Source: Halopseudomonas phragmitis (GTDB lineage Bacteria; Pseudomonadota; Gammaproteobacteria; Pseudomonadales; Pseudomonadaceae). Taken from it: a stretch of DNA of 64,000 nt. The stretch is taken from assembly GCF_002056295.1 (NCBI RefSeq), contig NZ_CP020100.1, positions 3,123,501-3,187,500 of the forward strand. The letters run 5' to 3'. Below, piece after piece: positions 44,537 to 54,395 of this stretch (position 1 is the first letter of the stretch; every line of letters begins with the position of its first letter). Under the pieces are notes generated by a model that saw nothing but the letters and a program-made list of their open reading frames with translations, made no database searches and was not told the origin of the DNA. The translations under genes were made by a program, and so were the position numbers.

Positions 44537-45019
44537 TCAGCTACCGAAAAAGCCGAGAATCGTGTTCTTGGACCAATCGGCAACCAGCAAAAAATGAGGA
44601 ATCAGCTCGGACTGTGTCCACCAGATATCACCCTCGACAGGGGCCAGGCTTAGCAGGCCAATAACCACCACGACCAGTAACACACCTCGGGCCGCACCGA
44701 AAATCATACCGAGAAAGCGGTCAGTCCCGCTCAGCCCCGTCACCCTGACAAGTTGACCAATCAGATAATTGATCAACCCACCCAGAATCAGGGTCAACAC
44801 GAACAGAATGGCACAGGCAACGATAACCCGTAGCGATGGCGTTTCTATGTAGCCTGTGAGCAGATCAGCCAAAGCGCCGCCAAACATCCAAGCGACCAGC
44901 CCGGCGATCACCCAGGTCAACAATGACAGCGCTTCCTTGACGAAACCACGCGCAAGGCTGATCAAGGCGGAGATAGCTATAACACCGATGATCAACCAGT
45001 CGACCCAGACGAATGTCAC
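44537..45019 (-). CDS. cvpA: CvpA family inner-membrane protein
   Basis: This 160-residue protein has four membrane segments (about 6-24, 28-50, 62-84 and 100-122) with the family features VDWLIIGVIAISALISLARG and GLSGTDRFLGMIFGAARG. CvpA is needed for colicin V production in E. coli and for envelope stress tolerance in some species; its molecular role is unclear. It starts with GTG at 45019 and precedes purF, the conserved order. The dedD-like gene is 42 bases upstream. Confidence 0.92.
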   Translation of the reverse strand: MTFVWVDWLIIGVIAISALISLARGFVKEALSLLTWVIAGLVAWMFGGALADLLTGYIETPSLRVIVACAILFVLTLILGGLINYLIGQLVRVTGLSGTDRFLGMIFGAARGVLLVVVVIGLLSLAPVEGDIWWTQSELIPHFLLVADWSKNTILGFFGS

Positions 45020-45061
45020 TACAGGCTACCCGATAACGAAAGAACGCTATTCTAACAGACT

Positions 45062-45658
45062 CTAACGCGCACGAGTATTCGCATCATAGGCAACCACCAA
45101 CCCCTGGTTACCATGCTTGCGGGCCAGTTCATCGCGCAAGCTGTTGGCTGCAGCACGCTCGACTAACGGCCCGACATAAACCCGCGTGATGCTACGCCCG
45201 TCAACCTGGACCGTAAGGGTGTAGGCGTTATAGCCTTCGCTACGCAGGGTTTGACGGAAGCTTTCGGCGTTGGCGGCATTGGAGAAGCTGCCGAGCTGGA
45301 TTACCCAGTCGCCAGTCACTGTGACCGGAGCAGCAGGTGCGGGAGCAGCAGGAGCTGACACCGGCGGCTCAGGTGCAGCAGTTACAGCAGGAGCTGGCTC
45401 GGGAGCCGGTGCGACAGGAGGGAGTTCGGTAGGCAGGTCAGCGCCCGGCTCGGGTATTTCGGCGACCTCCGCCGGCTCAGGCAACTCAATCGGCGCTGCC
45501 ACCTCAATTGGACGAGAGTCCAGCACAGGAGGCTCTGGCACTTCAACCTCAACCCGAACCGTTTCATCTTGCCCGGACAACAGCATCGGCAGGAATACCA
45601 CCGCCGCAATGATCAATACCAGCGCCCCAATGATGCGCTGCTTCAGACCTTCATCCAT
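45062..45658 (-). CDS. dedD: SPOR-domain protein (DedD-like)
   Basis: This 198-residue protein has one N-terminal membrane helix (residues 8-26, IIGALVLIIAAVVFLPMLL), a proline- and alanine-rich periplasmic linker (about 35-115) and a C-terminal SPOR domain (about 120-195, WVIQLGSFSNAANAESF). SPOR domains bind denuded glycan at the division septum. I chose the ATG at 45658 ([11 protein letters not shown]), which overlaps the folC stop by eight bases, rather than the longer frame. The linker is low in complexity and its length is likely variable between strains. Confidence 0.9.
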   Translation of the reverse strand: MDEGLKQRIIGALVLIIAAVVFLPMLLSGQDETVRVEVEVPEPPVLDSRPIEVAAPIELPEPAEVAEIPEPGADLPTELPPVAPAPEPAPAVTAAPEPPVSAPAAPAPAAPVTVTGDWVIQLGSFSNAANAESFRQTLRSEGYNAYTLTVQVDGRSITRVYVGPLVERAAANSLRDELARKHGNQGLVVAYDANTRAR

Positions 45659-46943
45659 CGATCGGCTCCTGTGTCTGTTCAGAAAGCCAGAGTATGGCCT
45701 CTGCGACACAGAAAAACGACCCAAAAATCACGATCTCACTGTCAACCGGGGTTTGTTCGAGCTGGGCAACGATAGCCTCAGCCACCGAGTTGCATGACTT
45801 GGCCTCAGCCCCCTGCCTCGCCAGTACTTGCGCCAGGACAATGGCCGAGCAACTACGCGGGCTTGGCAAGGGCGCAGTCAACCACTGGGAAAACTCACCA
45901 AGCAGCGGTTCGACAACCCCTTGCATGTCCTTGTCGGCCAACAGCCCGAATACCGCCACGCGCGATCGGGGTCGCCGACGCAGTTCGCGGGCCAGAAAAC
46001 TGGAAGCCTGGGGGTTGTGCCCGACATCAAGACACAGCTCTCGCCACTGTCCGCGCCACAGCACCCGGCGCCGATCCACTCGTCCGGGCACATGCGCTTT
46101 GCGCAGCGCCTGAGCCAGCAGCGGGTCGGGCAAATCCAGTCCAGCGGCCCAGAACGCCTGGAGCGCCCCGGCCAGGTTGTCTCGCGGCAGACTGACCGCC
46201 GGCAACTCGACCCGGCGCTGCCGCCCCTTTGCATCCACGCCCTGCATACACCAGGCACCCTGCTCCAGCGCTGACCAGTGATAATCCCGGTCAAGTAGCA
46301 GCAGGCGAGCATCCAGGCGTTGCACCTCAGCCATAAAGGTATCGGGCAGATCGGTTTCACCAGACACCACCGGCCGACCGGCACGTATGATCCCAGCCTT
46401 TTCGAAAGCTACCGACTCACGGCTGTTGCCCAGAAACTCCTGGTGATCGAGACCAATGCTGGTGACTACTGCGATATCGGCATCGACCACGTTGACCGCA
46501 TCCAGCCGCCCGCCCAGACCGACTTCCAGCACCACAGCATCCAGCCCGGCACGCTGAAACAGCCAAAGCGCCGCCAAGGTGCCAAACTCGAAATAGGTTA
46601 GGGAAATATCATCGCGCGCCGCTTCGACCGCACCAAAGGCCTCGCACAGCTCAGCATCGCTTGCCTGCTGACCATTAATGGTTACGCGCTCGTTGTAATG
46701 CAGCAGGTGGGGAGAACTGTACACGCCGGTCCGCAGACCGGCGCATTGCAGCAGACTACCAAGAGTGGCGCAGGTCGAGCCCTTGCCGTTGGTGCCAGTA
46801 ACCGTAAACACTAGAGGAGCCGGCTTGAGTACTCCGAGCCGGCCAGCAACCTGACCGACTCGTCCCAGCCCCATATCGATGTCTTTAGGGTGCAGCTTTT
46901 CCAGACGCGCCAGCCAGTCGGCCAGCGACAACTCGGCGATCAA
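45651..46943 (-). CDS. folC: Bifunctional dihydrofolate / folylpolyglutamate synthase FolC
   Basis: FolC adds glutamate to dihydropteroate and extends the polyglutamate tail of folates. The 430 residues include the P-loop GTNGKGST (50-57), the [12 protein letters not shown] motif near 140 and the DVGHNPQA motif near 312, in a Mur-ligase fold. It overlaps accD by four bases at its start and the dedD-like gene by eight at its end, so the three are probably co-translated. Length is normal. Confidence 0.94.
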   Translation of the reverse strand: MIAELSLADWLARLEKLHPKDIDMGLGRVGQVAGRLGVLKPAPLVFTVTGTNGKGSTCATLGSLLQCAGLRTGVYSSPHLLHYNERVTINGQQASDAELCEAFGAVEAARDDISLTYFEFGTLAALWLFQRAGLDAVVLEVGLGGRLDAVNVVDADIAVVTSIGLDHQEFLGNSRESVAFEKAGIIRAGRPVVSGETDLPDTFMAEVQRLDARLLLLDRDYHWSALEQGAWCMQGVDAKGRQRRVELPAVSLPRDNLAGALQAFWAAGLDLPDPLLAQALRKAHVPGRVDRRRVLWRGQWRELCLDVGHNPQASSFLARELRRRPRSRVAVFGLLADKDMQGVVEPLLGEFSQWLTAPLPSPRSCSAIVLAQVLARQGAEAKSCNSVAEAIVAQLEQTPVDSEIVIFGSFFCVAEAILWLSEQTQEPIDG

Positions 46944-47836
46944 GCGTCCTCAACGGCGGCGGCCGCCTCCCGTTCAGGGGCTGGCTGCTGAGTGAACATC
47001 GACAGCAGACTGGCAAGACGATCACGCATTTGATGACGCGAGACAATCAGGTCCAATGCACCGTGCTCAAGCAGAAACTCACTGCGCTGGAAACCTGGTG
47101 GCAGTTTTTCGCGAACAGTCTGCTCAATCACCCGCGGCCCGGCAAAGCCGATCAGTGCGTTGGGCTCGGCGACATTCAGATCACCCAGCATGGCCAAGCT
47201 GGCCGACACACCGCCATAGACCGGATCGGTCATGACCGAGATATAGGGAATGCCCTCTTCCCGCATCTTGGCCAGCGCAGCACTGGTTTTAGCCATCTGC
47301 ATCAGCGAAAACAGCGCTTCCTGCATCCGTGCACCACCCGAGGCCGAGAAGCACACATAGGGAATACGTTCCTGCAGGGCGATTTCCGCACCACGTACGA
47401 AACGGGCACCGACCACACTACCCATCGAACCGCCCATGAAGTTGAACTCGAAGGCACTGGCTACCAACGGCATCCCCTTGAGCTTGCCCTTCATGACCAC
47501 CAGTGCGTCTTTCTCGCCAGTGTCCTTTTGCGCAGCAGTGATACGATCCTTGTACTTCTTGCTATCACGAAACTTCAGCCGGTCGACCGGTTCCAGCTCG
47601 GCAGCTACTTCGCTGCGGCCTTCTGGATCAAGGAATACGTCCAGGCGGCGACGAGCGTCGATACGCAAGTGATGGTTGCACTTGGGGCACACATCCAGGT
47701 TCTTTTCCAGTTCCGGGCGATAGAGCACCGCGTCACAGGACGGGCACTTGCGCCACAGCCCTTCCGGCACGGTGCTCTTCTTTGCCTCGGAACGCACGAT
47801 GGAAGGAATCAGTTTGTCCACCAGCCAGTTGCTCAT
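46940..47836 (-). CDS. accD: Acetyl-CoA carboxylase carboxyltransferase subunit beta
   Basis: AccD forms with AccA the carboxyltransferase that makes malonyl-CoA for fatty-acid synthesis. The 298 residues start [15 protein letters not shown] at the ATG 47836, which follows ATAAGGATTGGCG. The zinc ribbon is Cys31, Cys34, Cys50 and Cys53. The oxyanion-type GG motifs ([10 protein letters not shown]) of the crotonase fold are intact. Gene order trpA-accD-folC is the classic bacterial one. In E. coli AccD binds its own mRNA; whether that applies here is unknown. Confidence 0.95.
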   Translation of the reverse strand: MSNWLVDKLIPSIVRSEAKKSTVPEGLWRKCPSCDAVLYRPELEKNLDVCPKCNHHLRIDARRRLDVFLDPEGRSEVAAELEPVDRLKFRDSKKYKDRITAAQKDTGEKDALVVMKGKLKGMPLVASAFEFNFMGGSMGSVVGARFVRGAEIALQERIPYVCFSASGGARMQEALFSLMQMAKTSAALAKMREEGIPYISVMTDPVYGGVSASLAMLGDLNVAEPNALIGFAGPRVIEQTVREKLPPGFQRSEFLLEHGALDLIVSRHQMRDRLASLLSMFTQQPAPEREAAAAVEDA

Positions 47837-47877
47837 CGCCAATCCTTATCTTGTCAGTTACACCAATTGGGTGGCTC

Positions 47878-48681
47878 TCAACGATCCATCGCCGCCCGCA
47901 TTTCGCGGATGATCGAGGCAATGGCTTCGCGAGCCTTGTCCGGTTCTTGCTGATGGGCGGCAATCTGATTGACCAGCACAGAGCCGACAACGACTCCATC
48001 GGCCACCTGAGCCACTGCGGCTGCCGAGCCCCCATCACGAATACCAAAGCCGACACCGATGGGCAGATCGGTGACGCTACGCAGCTTTTCAAGTTTGGCT
48101 GCTACATCGGTGACGTCCAATGCACTGGACCCAGTCACACCCTTGAGTGAAACATAGTAAATATAGCCGCTGGCTTGGGCACAAATTTTCTTCGCCCGCT
48201 CCAAAGTCGTAGTTGGCGACAGCAGGAAAATACTATCCAGCCCTTGCTCACGGAACAGCACGGTGACCTCTTCGCCTTCTTCCGGCGGCAGGTCCACAGT
48301 CAATACCCCGTCAACCCCGGCACTGGCTGCAGCCTGGGCAAACTCGGCATAGCCCATGCGCTCGACCGGATTGAGATAACCCATCAGTACCACCGGGGTG
48401 GTCTGGTCACGTTCACGGAACTGGCGCACCATCTCCAGCACCTGGACAAGGCTGACCTTGTGGGCCAACGCCCGCTCCATGGCCAACTGGATGACCGGAC
48501 CATCGGCCATTGGGTCGGAGAACGGAATACCCAGCTCAATCACGTCCGCCCCGGCCTCGACCAGCGCGTGCATCAGTGGCAGTGTCATCCCCGGCTCAGG
48601 ATCGCCAGCGGTGATGTAGGGAATCAGGGCCTTGCGGCCGGAAGCCTTGAGAGCTTCAAAACAGGCTTGAATTCGACTCAT
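47878..48681 (-). CDS. trpA: Tryptophan synthase alpha chain
   Basis: TrpA cleaves indole-3-glycerol phosphate to indole, which passes to TrpB. The 267 residues from the ATG at 48681 carry the catalytic Glu49 and Asp60 in [14 protein letters not shown]. The frame is open five codons further upstream, but [12 protein letters not shown] fits the family. It follows trpB by 11 bases and precedes accD by 41. This trpF-trpB-trpA-accD run differs from P. aeruginosa, where trpBA lie apart under TrpI control. No trpI gene is present. Confidence 0.94.
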   Translation of the reverse strand: MSRIQACFEALKASGRKALIPYITAGDPEPGMTLPLMHALVEAGADVIELGIPFSDPMADGPVIQLAMERALAHKVSLVQVLEMVRQFRERDQTTPVVLMGYLNPVERMGYAEFAQAAASAGVDGVLTVDLPPEEGEEVTVLFREQGLDSIFLLSPTTTLERAKKICAQASGYIYYVSLKGVTGSSALDVTDVAAKLEKLRSVTDLPIGVGFGIRDGGSAAAVAQVADGVVVGSVLVNQIAAHQQEPDKAREAIASIIREMRAAMDR

Positions 48682-48692
48682 GGTGTACTCGT

Positions 48693-49910
48693 TCAAATAC
48701 TGATGCCGTCGATACCGGCGACCGTGTGGATGTCCTTGTCGCCACGACCGGACAGATTGACCACGATGTGCTGATCAGGCCGCATGGTGCGGGCCAGCTT
48801 CATCGCATAAGCGACCGCGTGACTAGATTCCAACGCAGGCATGATGCCTTCGACCCGGGTCAATTCGCGGAAGGCCGCAAGCGCCTCATCATCGGTAGCG
48901 TCCACGTAATTGACCCGGCCAATATCCTTGAGCCAGCTATGTTCAGGGCCTACACCGGGGTAATCGAGACCAGCCGAAACCGAATGAGTTTCGATGATCT
49001 GCCCATCTTCATCTTCCATCAAGTAAGTGCGGTTGCCGTGCAACACACCCGGACGCCCGGCATTCAGCGGAGCCGCATGCTGACCGGTCGCCAGCCCGAG
49101 TCCGCCAGCCTCAACCCCGTACATGGCCACACCTTCATCCTCCAGGAATGGATGGAACAGCCCGATGGCGTTGGAGCCTCCCCCGACACAGGCCACCAGG
49201 GCATCAGGCAGGCGTCCAGCCTGGGCCAGACACTGGGCGCGAGCTTCGCGACCAATCACGCACTGAAAATCCCGCACCAGTTGCGGATACGGATGCGGAC
49301 CGGCCACAGTCCCGATAATGTAGAAAGTGTTGTCGATATTGGTTACCCAGTCGCGCATGGCCTCGTTCATCGCATCCTTGAGGGTCTTGGAGCCGGAGGT
49401 AACCGGAATCACCTCGGCACCCAACAGCTTCATGCGATAGACATTCAGTGCCTGACGTTTGACGTCCTCCGCGCCCATGTAGACCTGGCACTGCAAACCC
49501 AGGCGAGCGGCAACTGTAGCGGTGGCCACGCCATGCTGGCCAGCACCAGTCTCGGCAATCACCCGTGGCTTGCCCATGTGTTTGGCCAGCAGCGCCTGAC
49601 CAATGGTGTTGTTAACCTTGTGCGCGCCGGTGTGATTGAGATCCTCACGCTTGAGCCAGATTTGCGCGCCGCCCAGCTTGGCCGTGAGCCGTTCAGCCAA
49701 ATACAGTGGCGAAGGCCGACCGACATAGTGCGCCAGATCACGATCAAACTCGGCCTGGAACGCGGGATCGACCGACAATTGGCGATAGAGCGCCTCCAGA
49801 TCTTCGAGCGCATCCATCAGTGTTTCGGAGACGAAACGCCCGCCGTAGGGGCCGAAATGGCCGCGCGCATCGGGCACTGCCGCATAATCGATTCGGGTTG
49901 AGTCAGACAC
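48693..49910 (-). CDS. trpB: Tryptophan synthase beta chain
   Basis: TrpB joins indole and serine to tryptophan with PLP. The 405 residues have the PLP lysine Lys98 in HTGAHKVNN, the ETGAGQHG loop near 121-128 and the phosphate-binding [10 protein letters not shown] near 241-250. The start is GTG at 49910 after GAGGTGAAGC and overlaps trpF by eight bases. With trpF and trpA it should form one coupled operon leading on to accD. Confidence 0.95.
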   Translation of the reverse strand: MSDSTRIDYAAVPDARGHFGPYGGRFVSETLMDALEDLEALYRQLSVDPAFQAEFDRDLAHYVGRPSPLYLAERLTAKLGGAQIWLKREDLNHTGAHKVNNTIGQALLAKHMGKPRVIAETGAGQHGVATATVAARLGLQCQVYMGAEDVKRQALNVYRMKLLGAEVIPVTSGSKTLKDAMNEAMRDWVTNIDNTFYIIGTVAGPHPYPQLVRDFQCVIGREARAQCLAQAGRLPDALVACVGGGSNAIGLFHPFLEDEGVAMYGVEAGGLGLATGQHAAPLNAGRPGVLHGNRTYLMEDEDGQIIETHSVSAGLDYPGVGPEHSWLKDIGRVNYVDATDDEALAAFRELTRVEGIMPALESSHAVAYAMKLARTMRPDQHIVVNLSGRGDKDIHTVAGIDGISI

Positions 49911-50520
49911 GCTTCACCTCATGAACAAAAGCGTTGATTTTATTCGCATCCTTGATGCCTTTGGCGGCTTCAACACCGCCACTCACATCCACCGCCCAGG
50001 GTTTAACCCGAGACACGGCCTCGGCCACATTGCTGGCATCCAAACCACCTGCCAACACCAGCGACCAGCTGCGCTCGGACGGGATCATCGACCAGTCAAA
50101 GGTCAGGCCGGTCCCACCCGGAACCCCAGGCTTGAAACTATCCAGCAAAATTCCGCTAGCCGACGGCCACTGACCCGCCAGGGCATTCAGATCATCGCCG
50201 GCACGCACCCGTATGGCTTTGAGATAAGGCCGGCCAAACTGCAGGCAATAAGGCTCTGGCTCATCGCCGTGAAATTGCAGCACATCCAGCGGAACCTGCT
50301 CCAGCACGGCGCGGACCTGTTCGGCTGGCGCATCGACAAACAGGCCAACCGTGGTTACAAAGGGGGGCAAAGCCCGGACTATTTCAGCTGCACGTGCCGG
50401 CTCAACTGCCCGAGGGCTCGGCGCATAAAACACCAGACCAATGGCGTCAGCACCCGCCGCAGCCGCCGCTCTGGCGTCCTCGACACGGGTAATCCCACAG
50501 ATTTTCACACGCGTTGCCAT
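49903..50520 (-). CDS. trpF: Phosphoribosylanthranilate isomerase
   Basis: TrpF isomerises phosphoribosylanthranilate in tryptophan synthesis. It has 205 residues in a TIM barrel, with catalytic Cys8 in KICGIT and the general-acid region [14 protein letters not shown] near 126, and a phosphate-binding [10 protein letters not shown] chose the ATG at 50520; an ATG five codons upstream is equally open and neither has a strong ribosome-binding site. It lies 57 bases after truA and overlaps trpB. Confidence 0.93.
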   Translation of the reverse strand: MATRVKICGITRVEDARAAAAAGADAIGLVFYAPSPRAVEPARAAEIVRALPPFVTTVGLFVDAPAEQVRAVLEQVPLDVLQFHGDEPEPYCLQFGRPYLKAIRVRAGDDLNALAGQWPSASGILLDSFKPGVPGGTGLTFDWSMIPSERSWSLVLAGGLDASNVAEAVSRVKPWAVDVSGGVEAAKGIKDANKINAFVHEVKRV

Positions 50521-50577
50521 CGACCAGTACACCATCGGGAAACAAGGGTTGGATACTAACAGATCGCCCCGACAGCG

Positions 50578-51438
50578 TCAGTCCTGTGCGTTCAGCGCCG
50601 CCAGAAAGTGCGGCCCCATATAACGCTGCGGCAATCCGAACTGCTCGGGATAGGTCACATCCACCAGATAAAGCCCATAGGCTGGTGCGGTCAGCCCGCC
50701 TTCACGCCGATCTCGCGCCTGCAGAACCTCCGCCGCCCAGTTCTCTGGACGCTCACCAGCACCAATCTGCATCAGCACCCCGGCAATATTGCGCACCATG
50801 TGATGCAAAAAGGCGTTGGCGCGAATATCCAGCACGATGAAACGACCGAAGCGGATCAGCTCTAGATGGTGCACGGTCTTGACCGGCGACTTGGCCTGGC
50901 AGCCGATGGCCCGGTACGAGGTAAAGTCATGCTCCCCCACCAGCACCCGGGATGCCCGCTGCATCCGCTCAAAGTCCAGAGGCCGGTAATTCCAGGTCAC
51001 CTCGTGAGCCAGATGCGCCGGGCGAATCGGGTCGTTGTAGATGACGTAGCGGTAACGCCGGGCCATGGCCGAGAAGCGGGCATGAAAATCCATGGGCACG
51101 ACCTTAACCCAGCTCAGACTGATATCAGGGGGCAGATTGGCATTCGCGCCATGAATCCAGTTCAGCGGCTGACGACGGGCGTTACTGTCGAAGTGAATGA
51201 TTTGGCAGGAAGCATGCACCCCAGCGTCAGTGCGCCCGGCGCAGGCGACCTGGACCGGGTGATTAGCCACCCGAGACAACGCCTTTTCAACCGCTTCCTG
51301 AACGCTGGGCACACCCTCTTCCTGGCGCTGCCAGCCTCGATAGGCGGTCCCGCGGTATTCGACACAGGCTGCCACCCTGGAAACAACAGCGGCCGCCCCA
51401 TGGGCGGCCGCGTCGAAGTGATTGGAATCACTGCTCAT
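50578..51438 (-). CDS. truA: tRNA pseudouridine(38-40) synthase TruA
   Basis: TruA makes pseudouridine at positions 38-40 of the tRNA anticodon arm. The 286 residues contain the catalytic Asp71 in GRTDAGVHA, FHARFSAMARRYRYVI and the RANAFLHHMVRNIAG motif. The N-terminus (1-20) is longer than in E. coli and alanine-rich. The ATG overlaps the fimV stop by one base (TGATG). The fimV-truA-trpF order is conserved in Pseudomonas. Confidence 0.95.
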   Translation of the reverse strand: MSSDSNHFDAAAHGAAAVVSRVAACVEYRGTAYRGWQRQEEGVPSVQEAVEKALSRVANHPVQVACAGRTDAGVHASCQIIHFDSNARRQPLNWIHGANANLPPDISLSWVKVVPMDFHARFSAMARRYRYVIYNDPIRPAHLAHEVTWNYRPLDFERMQRASRVLVGEHDFTSYRAIGCQAKSPVKTVHHLELIRFGRFIVLDIRANAFLHHMVRNIAGVLMQIGAGERPENWAAEVLQARDRREGGLTAPAYGLYLVDVTYPEQFGLPQRYMGPHFLAALNAQD

Positions 51439-54227
51439 CAGTCAGTCAATGTCTCCATCATGCTACGAGCTTCCTGCTTCTGTTGCTCGTTACCTTCATC
51501 GATCACCTCGGAGAGGATATCCCGGGCACCTTCATTGTCGCCCATGTCGATATAGGCCCGAGCCAGATCCAGCTTGGTCGCGCACTCGTCAGTACCAGAG
51601 AGGAAGTCAAACTCATCATCATCCATGTCATCCCCCAATGGCACACCCTGCTCTGCCGGACTGGCAGTATCCTCAGCTGCGTCGCCGAGGTCATCGGCCG
51701 CATCGCCATCGGCCTCTTCAAGCTGGGCGCCCTGCGCCGCCATCGCCGAGCTGAGCTCATCCTCAAAGCCCATCAGATCTTCATCAGACAGGGCAAACGC
51801 ATCATCACCAGCCTGCGGCTCGTCTTCAACGCTCAACGGCCCATCCTGAACCGGCTCGCCAGCCTCAAACTCGGCCAGCAGGTTATCGGCCTGCAGATCA
51901 TCGGTGAGCGACAGATCGAAGTCTTCGCTCAGATCGAGCGAGGTCAGCTCTTCGGCGGGCTCTTGCGCAGACTCCGCTGGTGTTTCCGGCTCAAGAGCAT
52001 CCAGGTCGAAATCCAGATCGAAAGCGCTTTCGGCACTCTCGGCACTCTCGCTGCTCTCAGCACTTTCCTGCTCGTCCGTCAGCGACGGCTCATCCAGCGA
52101 GAAGTCCACTACAGCAGCTTCAGCAGAACCTTCAGCATCCAACTGACTCTCGTTCAACTCTGCTTCAAAGTCACTGAAGTCAAAATCCAGGTCATCGGCT
52201 ACTTCAGACTCAGCAGGCTTGCCAGTACTGACCGCATCATCGGTAGCCTGGGCTGCGGGATAGTCAATCGGCTGGTCCCGCTCATCTTCGGCAACCGCCG
52301 CTGCCGCCCCCAAGGCTGCAGCCGCCATCAACGGGAAGCGAGCATCCAGTGCCTGCAACTCGTTTTGCGCAGTGCTCTTATTACGCAGCACTTCAGCCTG
52401 GGCGGCATAGCCGAGGCTATTGTTACGCAGGGCATGCACTTCCATCAGTTTGAGCCGCAGCTCATCGCGCTCAGGATCAGCCCCAACCGCAGCCTGCAGC
52501 ACGTCCGCTGCTTCATCCAGCTTACCATAAGCAATCAGCGCATCGGCCTCGGTCAGCGGGTCACCGGCAATATCCAGTTCTTCGCTACCCTCAAGCTCAT
52601 CGAAGCCCGCCAGGGCGACATTGAAATCATCGCTGGCTGACTGGGTATCGTCACTCTCCCTGTCAGTTTCGGCAATAAACTCTTCAACCATTTCCGCTTC
52701 ACGCCGGGCGTTGCGACGAGCCACAGCCATCAACACCAACAGCAGCACCAGCAGTGCCAGGGCACCACCACCCAGCAACAGTGTCTGGTTCTGCATCAGT
52801 CGCTGCAACATGGCTTCCGGCGATTGATCTACGCTCGAGGCCGGCGTCACATCAGCACTTGGTGGGCTAGGCGGAGTTATCGCATCGCCAGCACCAGGCT
52901 CCTGACCAGCGATAGTTGCCGCCGGCACAGGCTCTTCATCTTCACTCAAGTCCTGTTCGATGCGCTCAAGCTCAGCCAGCTCATCACGTTCTGTCGGCTG
53001 CCCGGCGAGGTCCTGAGCGGCCTCTTCAACCAGTTCCTCAGATACCTGCTCGAGCTCCTGCTCAGCCACTGTCTCATCCAGGGGCTCAGGCAGGATGTCC
53101 GGCAGAGCCTCATCGCGACCCAGTTCCTGCTGCAAGGCAGCCAACTGGGCATCCTTGAGTTCCAGCAAGCGTTGCAGCGTGTCGAGCTGGCCCTGAACTT
53201 CAGCCAGACGTTCGTTCAGCTCAGCCTTTTCACGCTCGGTCGAATCCAACTGTTCCTTGGTTCGATCCAGCACATCGCGCAACTGGCCGTTACCAGCCTG
53301 ATCGGCAGCATCGGCGCCGCCATCGACCGACTCATCAGCAGCCGCCACCAGGCGCAGCGCATCGCCCCGCTCGGCCTGCGCCGGCGCCGCCCCTGCGGTT
53401 TCACGCTGACGTGCATCAAGTTGCCGTTGACCAGCCTGAGCCTGGCGCGCAGCCTGCCAACTGGCGTTTTGCTGAGCGACCTGGGCAATTGCGTCAGCCT
53501 GACTGCGGCTACGGGCCTGCTCTGCGTCAGGCAGGCGCAGAGTCTGGCCAGCCCGCAGTTGATTGATGTTGCCATCAATGAACGCATGGGGGTTCAGGTC
53601 CAGAATCGCCAACATGGTTTGGTGTACAGAAGCGCCAGCCGGGCGATTCTGCAGGGCGATATCCCAGAGCGTATCAGAGCGGCTGGTCTGCAATTCGCTC
53701 CGAGCAGCTGCGGCCCGCACTGGAGCCGCCGCGGCTGGCGCGGCAACCGGGGTCGGCGCGCGAACGATCGGAGCAGGAGGGGTTGCCGGCGGGGTAACCG
53801 GGGCCGAAACAGAAGTGACCGCAGCTGGCTGATATAGCGGCGGGTCAAGCAGCAGAGTAAATTCCCGCAGCACGCGCCCGGACGGCCAGCGCACCTCAAT
53901 CAGGAAGTTAAGATAGGGTTCACGCACCGGCCGCTCGGAAGTCACCCGGATCAAGGCCCGGCCACCCTCCACCACCGGCGTGAATTTCAAGTCGGTCAGG
54001 AAGAAGGGGCGCTCGATACCAGCTCGACCGAAGTCGTCCGGCGTTGCCAGTGCGGCCAGAATCTCCGCACTGGACAAGTCGCGAACCTGCAACAGCTCGA
54101 TATCTGCCTGCAACGGCTGATTCAGAGCCGAGTGCAGATTGATCTCGCCTACTCCCAACGCCTGAACCACACCCGAAGACATCAAGGCGCTTGCTGCGGC
54201 GACGGCCAAAACCAGTTTGCGAACCAT
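51438..54227 (-). CDS. fimV: FimV, pole-organising peptidoglycan-binding protein
   Basis: FimV is an inner-membrane protein needed for twitching motility, assembly of type IV pili and polar signalling in P. aeruginosa. This copy has 929 residues: signal peptide (1-24), FimV N-terminal domain (25-132), LysM (about 178-240, SDTLWDIAL), coiled coil (about 330-385), membrane helix (about 485-507), a very acidic cytoplasmic region and a C-terminal TPR motif (LDLARAYIDMGDNEGARDIL). The ATG at 54227 follows AAAGGATTTTCGCT. A shorter paralogue lies at 28813-30729. It overlaps truA by one base. Confidence 0.93.
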   Translation of the reverse strand: MVRKLVLAVAAASALMSSGVVQALGVGEINLHSALNQPLQADIELLQVRDLSSAEILAALATPDDFGRAGIERPFFLTDLKFTPVVEGGRALIRVTSERPVREPYLNFLIEVRWPSGRVLREFTLLLDPPLYQPAAVTSVSAPVTPPATPPAPIVRAPTPVAAPAAAAPVRAAAARSELQTSRSDTLWDIALQNRPAGASVHQTMLAILDLNPHAFIDGNINQLRAGQTLRLPDAEQARSRSQADAIAQVAQQNASWQAARQAQAGQRQLDARQRETAGAAPAQAERGDALRLVAAADESVDGGADAADQAGNGQLRDVLDRTKEQLDSTEREKAELNERLAEVQGQLDTLQRLLELKDAQLAALQQELGRDEALPDILPEPLDETVAEQELEQVSEELVEEAAQDLAGQPTERDELAELERIEQDLSEDEEPVPAATIAGQEPGAGDAITPPSPPSADVTPASSVDQSPEAMLQRLMQNQTLLLGGGALALLVLLLVLMAVARRNARREAEMVEEFIAETDRESDDTQSASDDFNVALAGFDELEGSEELDIAGDPLTEADALIAYGKLDEAADVLQAAVGADPERDELRLKLMEVHALRNNSLGYAAQAEVLRNKSTAQNELQALDARFPLMAAAALGAAAAVAEDERDQPIDYPAAQATDDAVSTGKPAESEVADDLDFDFSDFEAELNESQLDAEGSAEAAVVDFSLDEPSLTDEQESAESSESAESAESAFDLDFDLDALEPETPAESAQEPAEELTSLDLSEDFDLSLTDDLQADNLLAEFEAGEPVQDGPLSVEDEPQAGDDAFALSDEDLMGFEDELSSAMAAQGAQLEEADGDAADDLGDAAEDTASPAEQGVPLGDDMDDDEFDFLSGTDECATKLDLARAYIDMGDNEGARDILSEVIDEGNEQQKQEARSMMETLTD
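52031..52066. repeat. Short tandem 9-base repeat inside fimV
   Basis: Four consecutive 9-base units (CGGCACTCT, CGGCACTCT, CGCTGCTCT, CAGCACTTT on the plus strand) encode an in-frame Ser-Ala-Glu / Ser-Glu run in the acidic region of FimV. The units keep the frame, so copy-number changes would lengthen or shorten the protein by three residues at a time. Confidence 0.6.
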
Positions 54228-54395
54228 AGCGAAAATCCTTTGCTTTATCGTTTTCTCTCGCGTCTGCAGAACCATTGCCCGGATTGGCCAACTACCTCCC
54301 CACCCAATCCGGACAACCTAAAATCGCTGAGTCCAGGCAACCCGTCAAGGCAATAAACCTAAGCTGCTGGATACGAAATCAACAGCAAGTATCGA

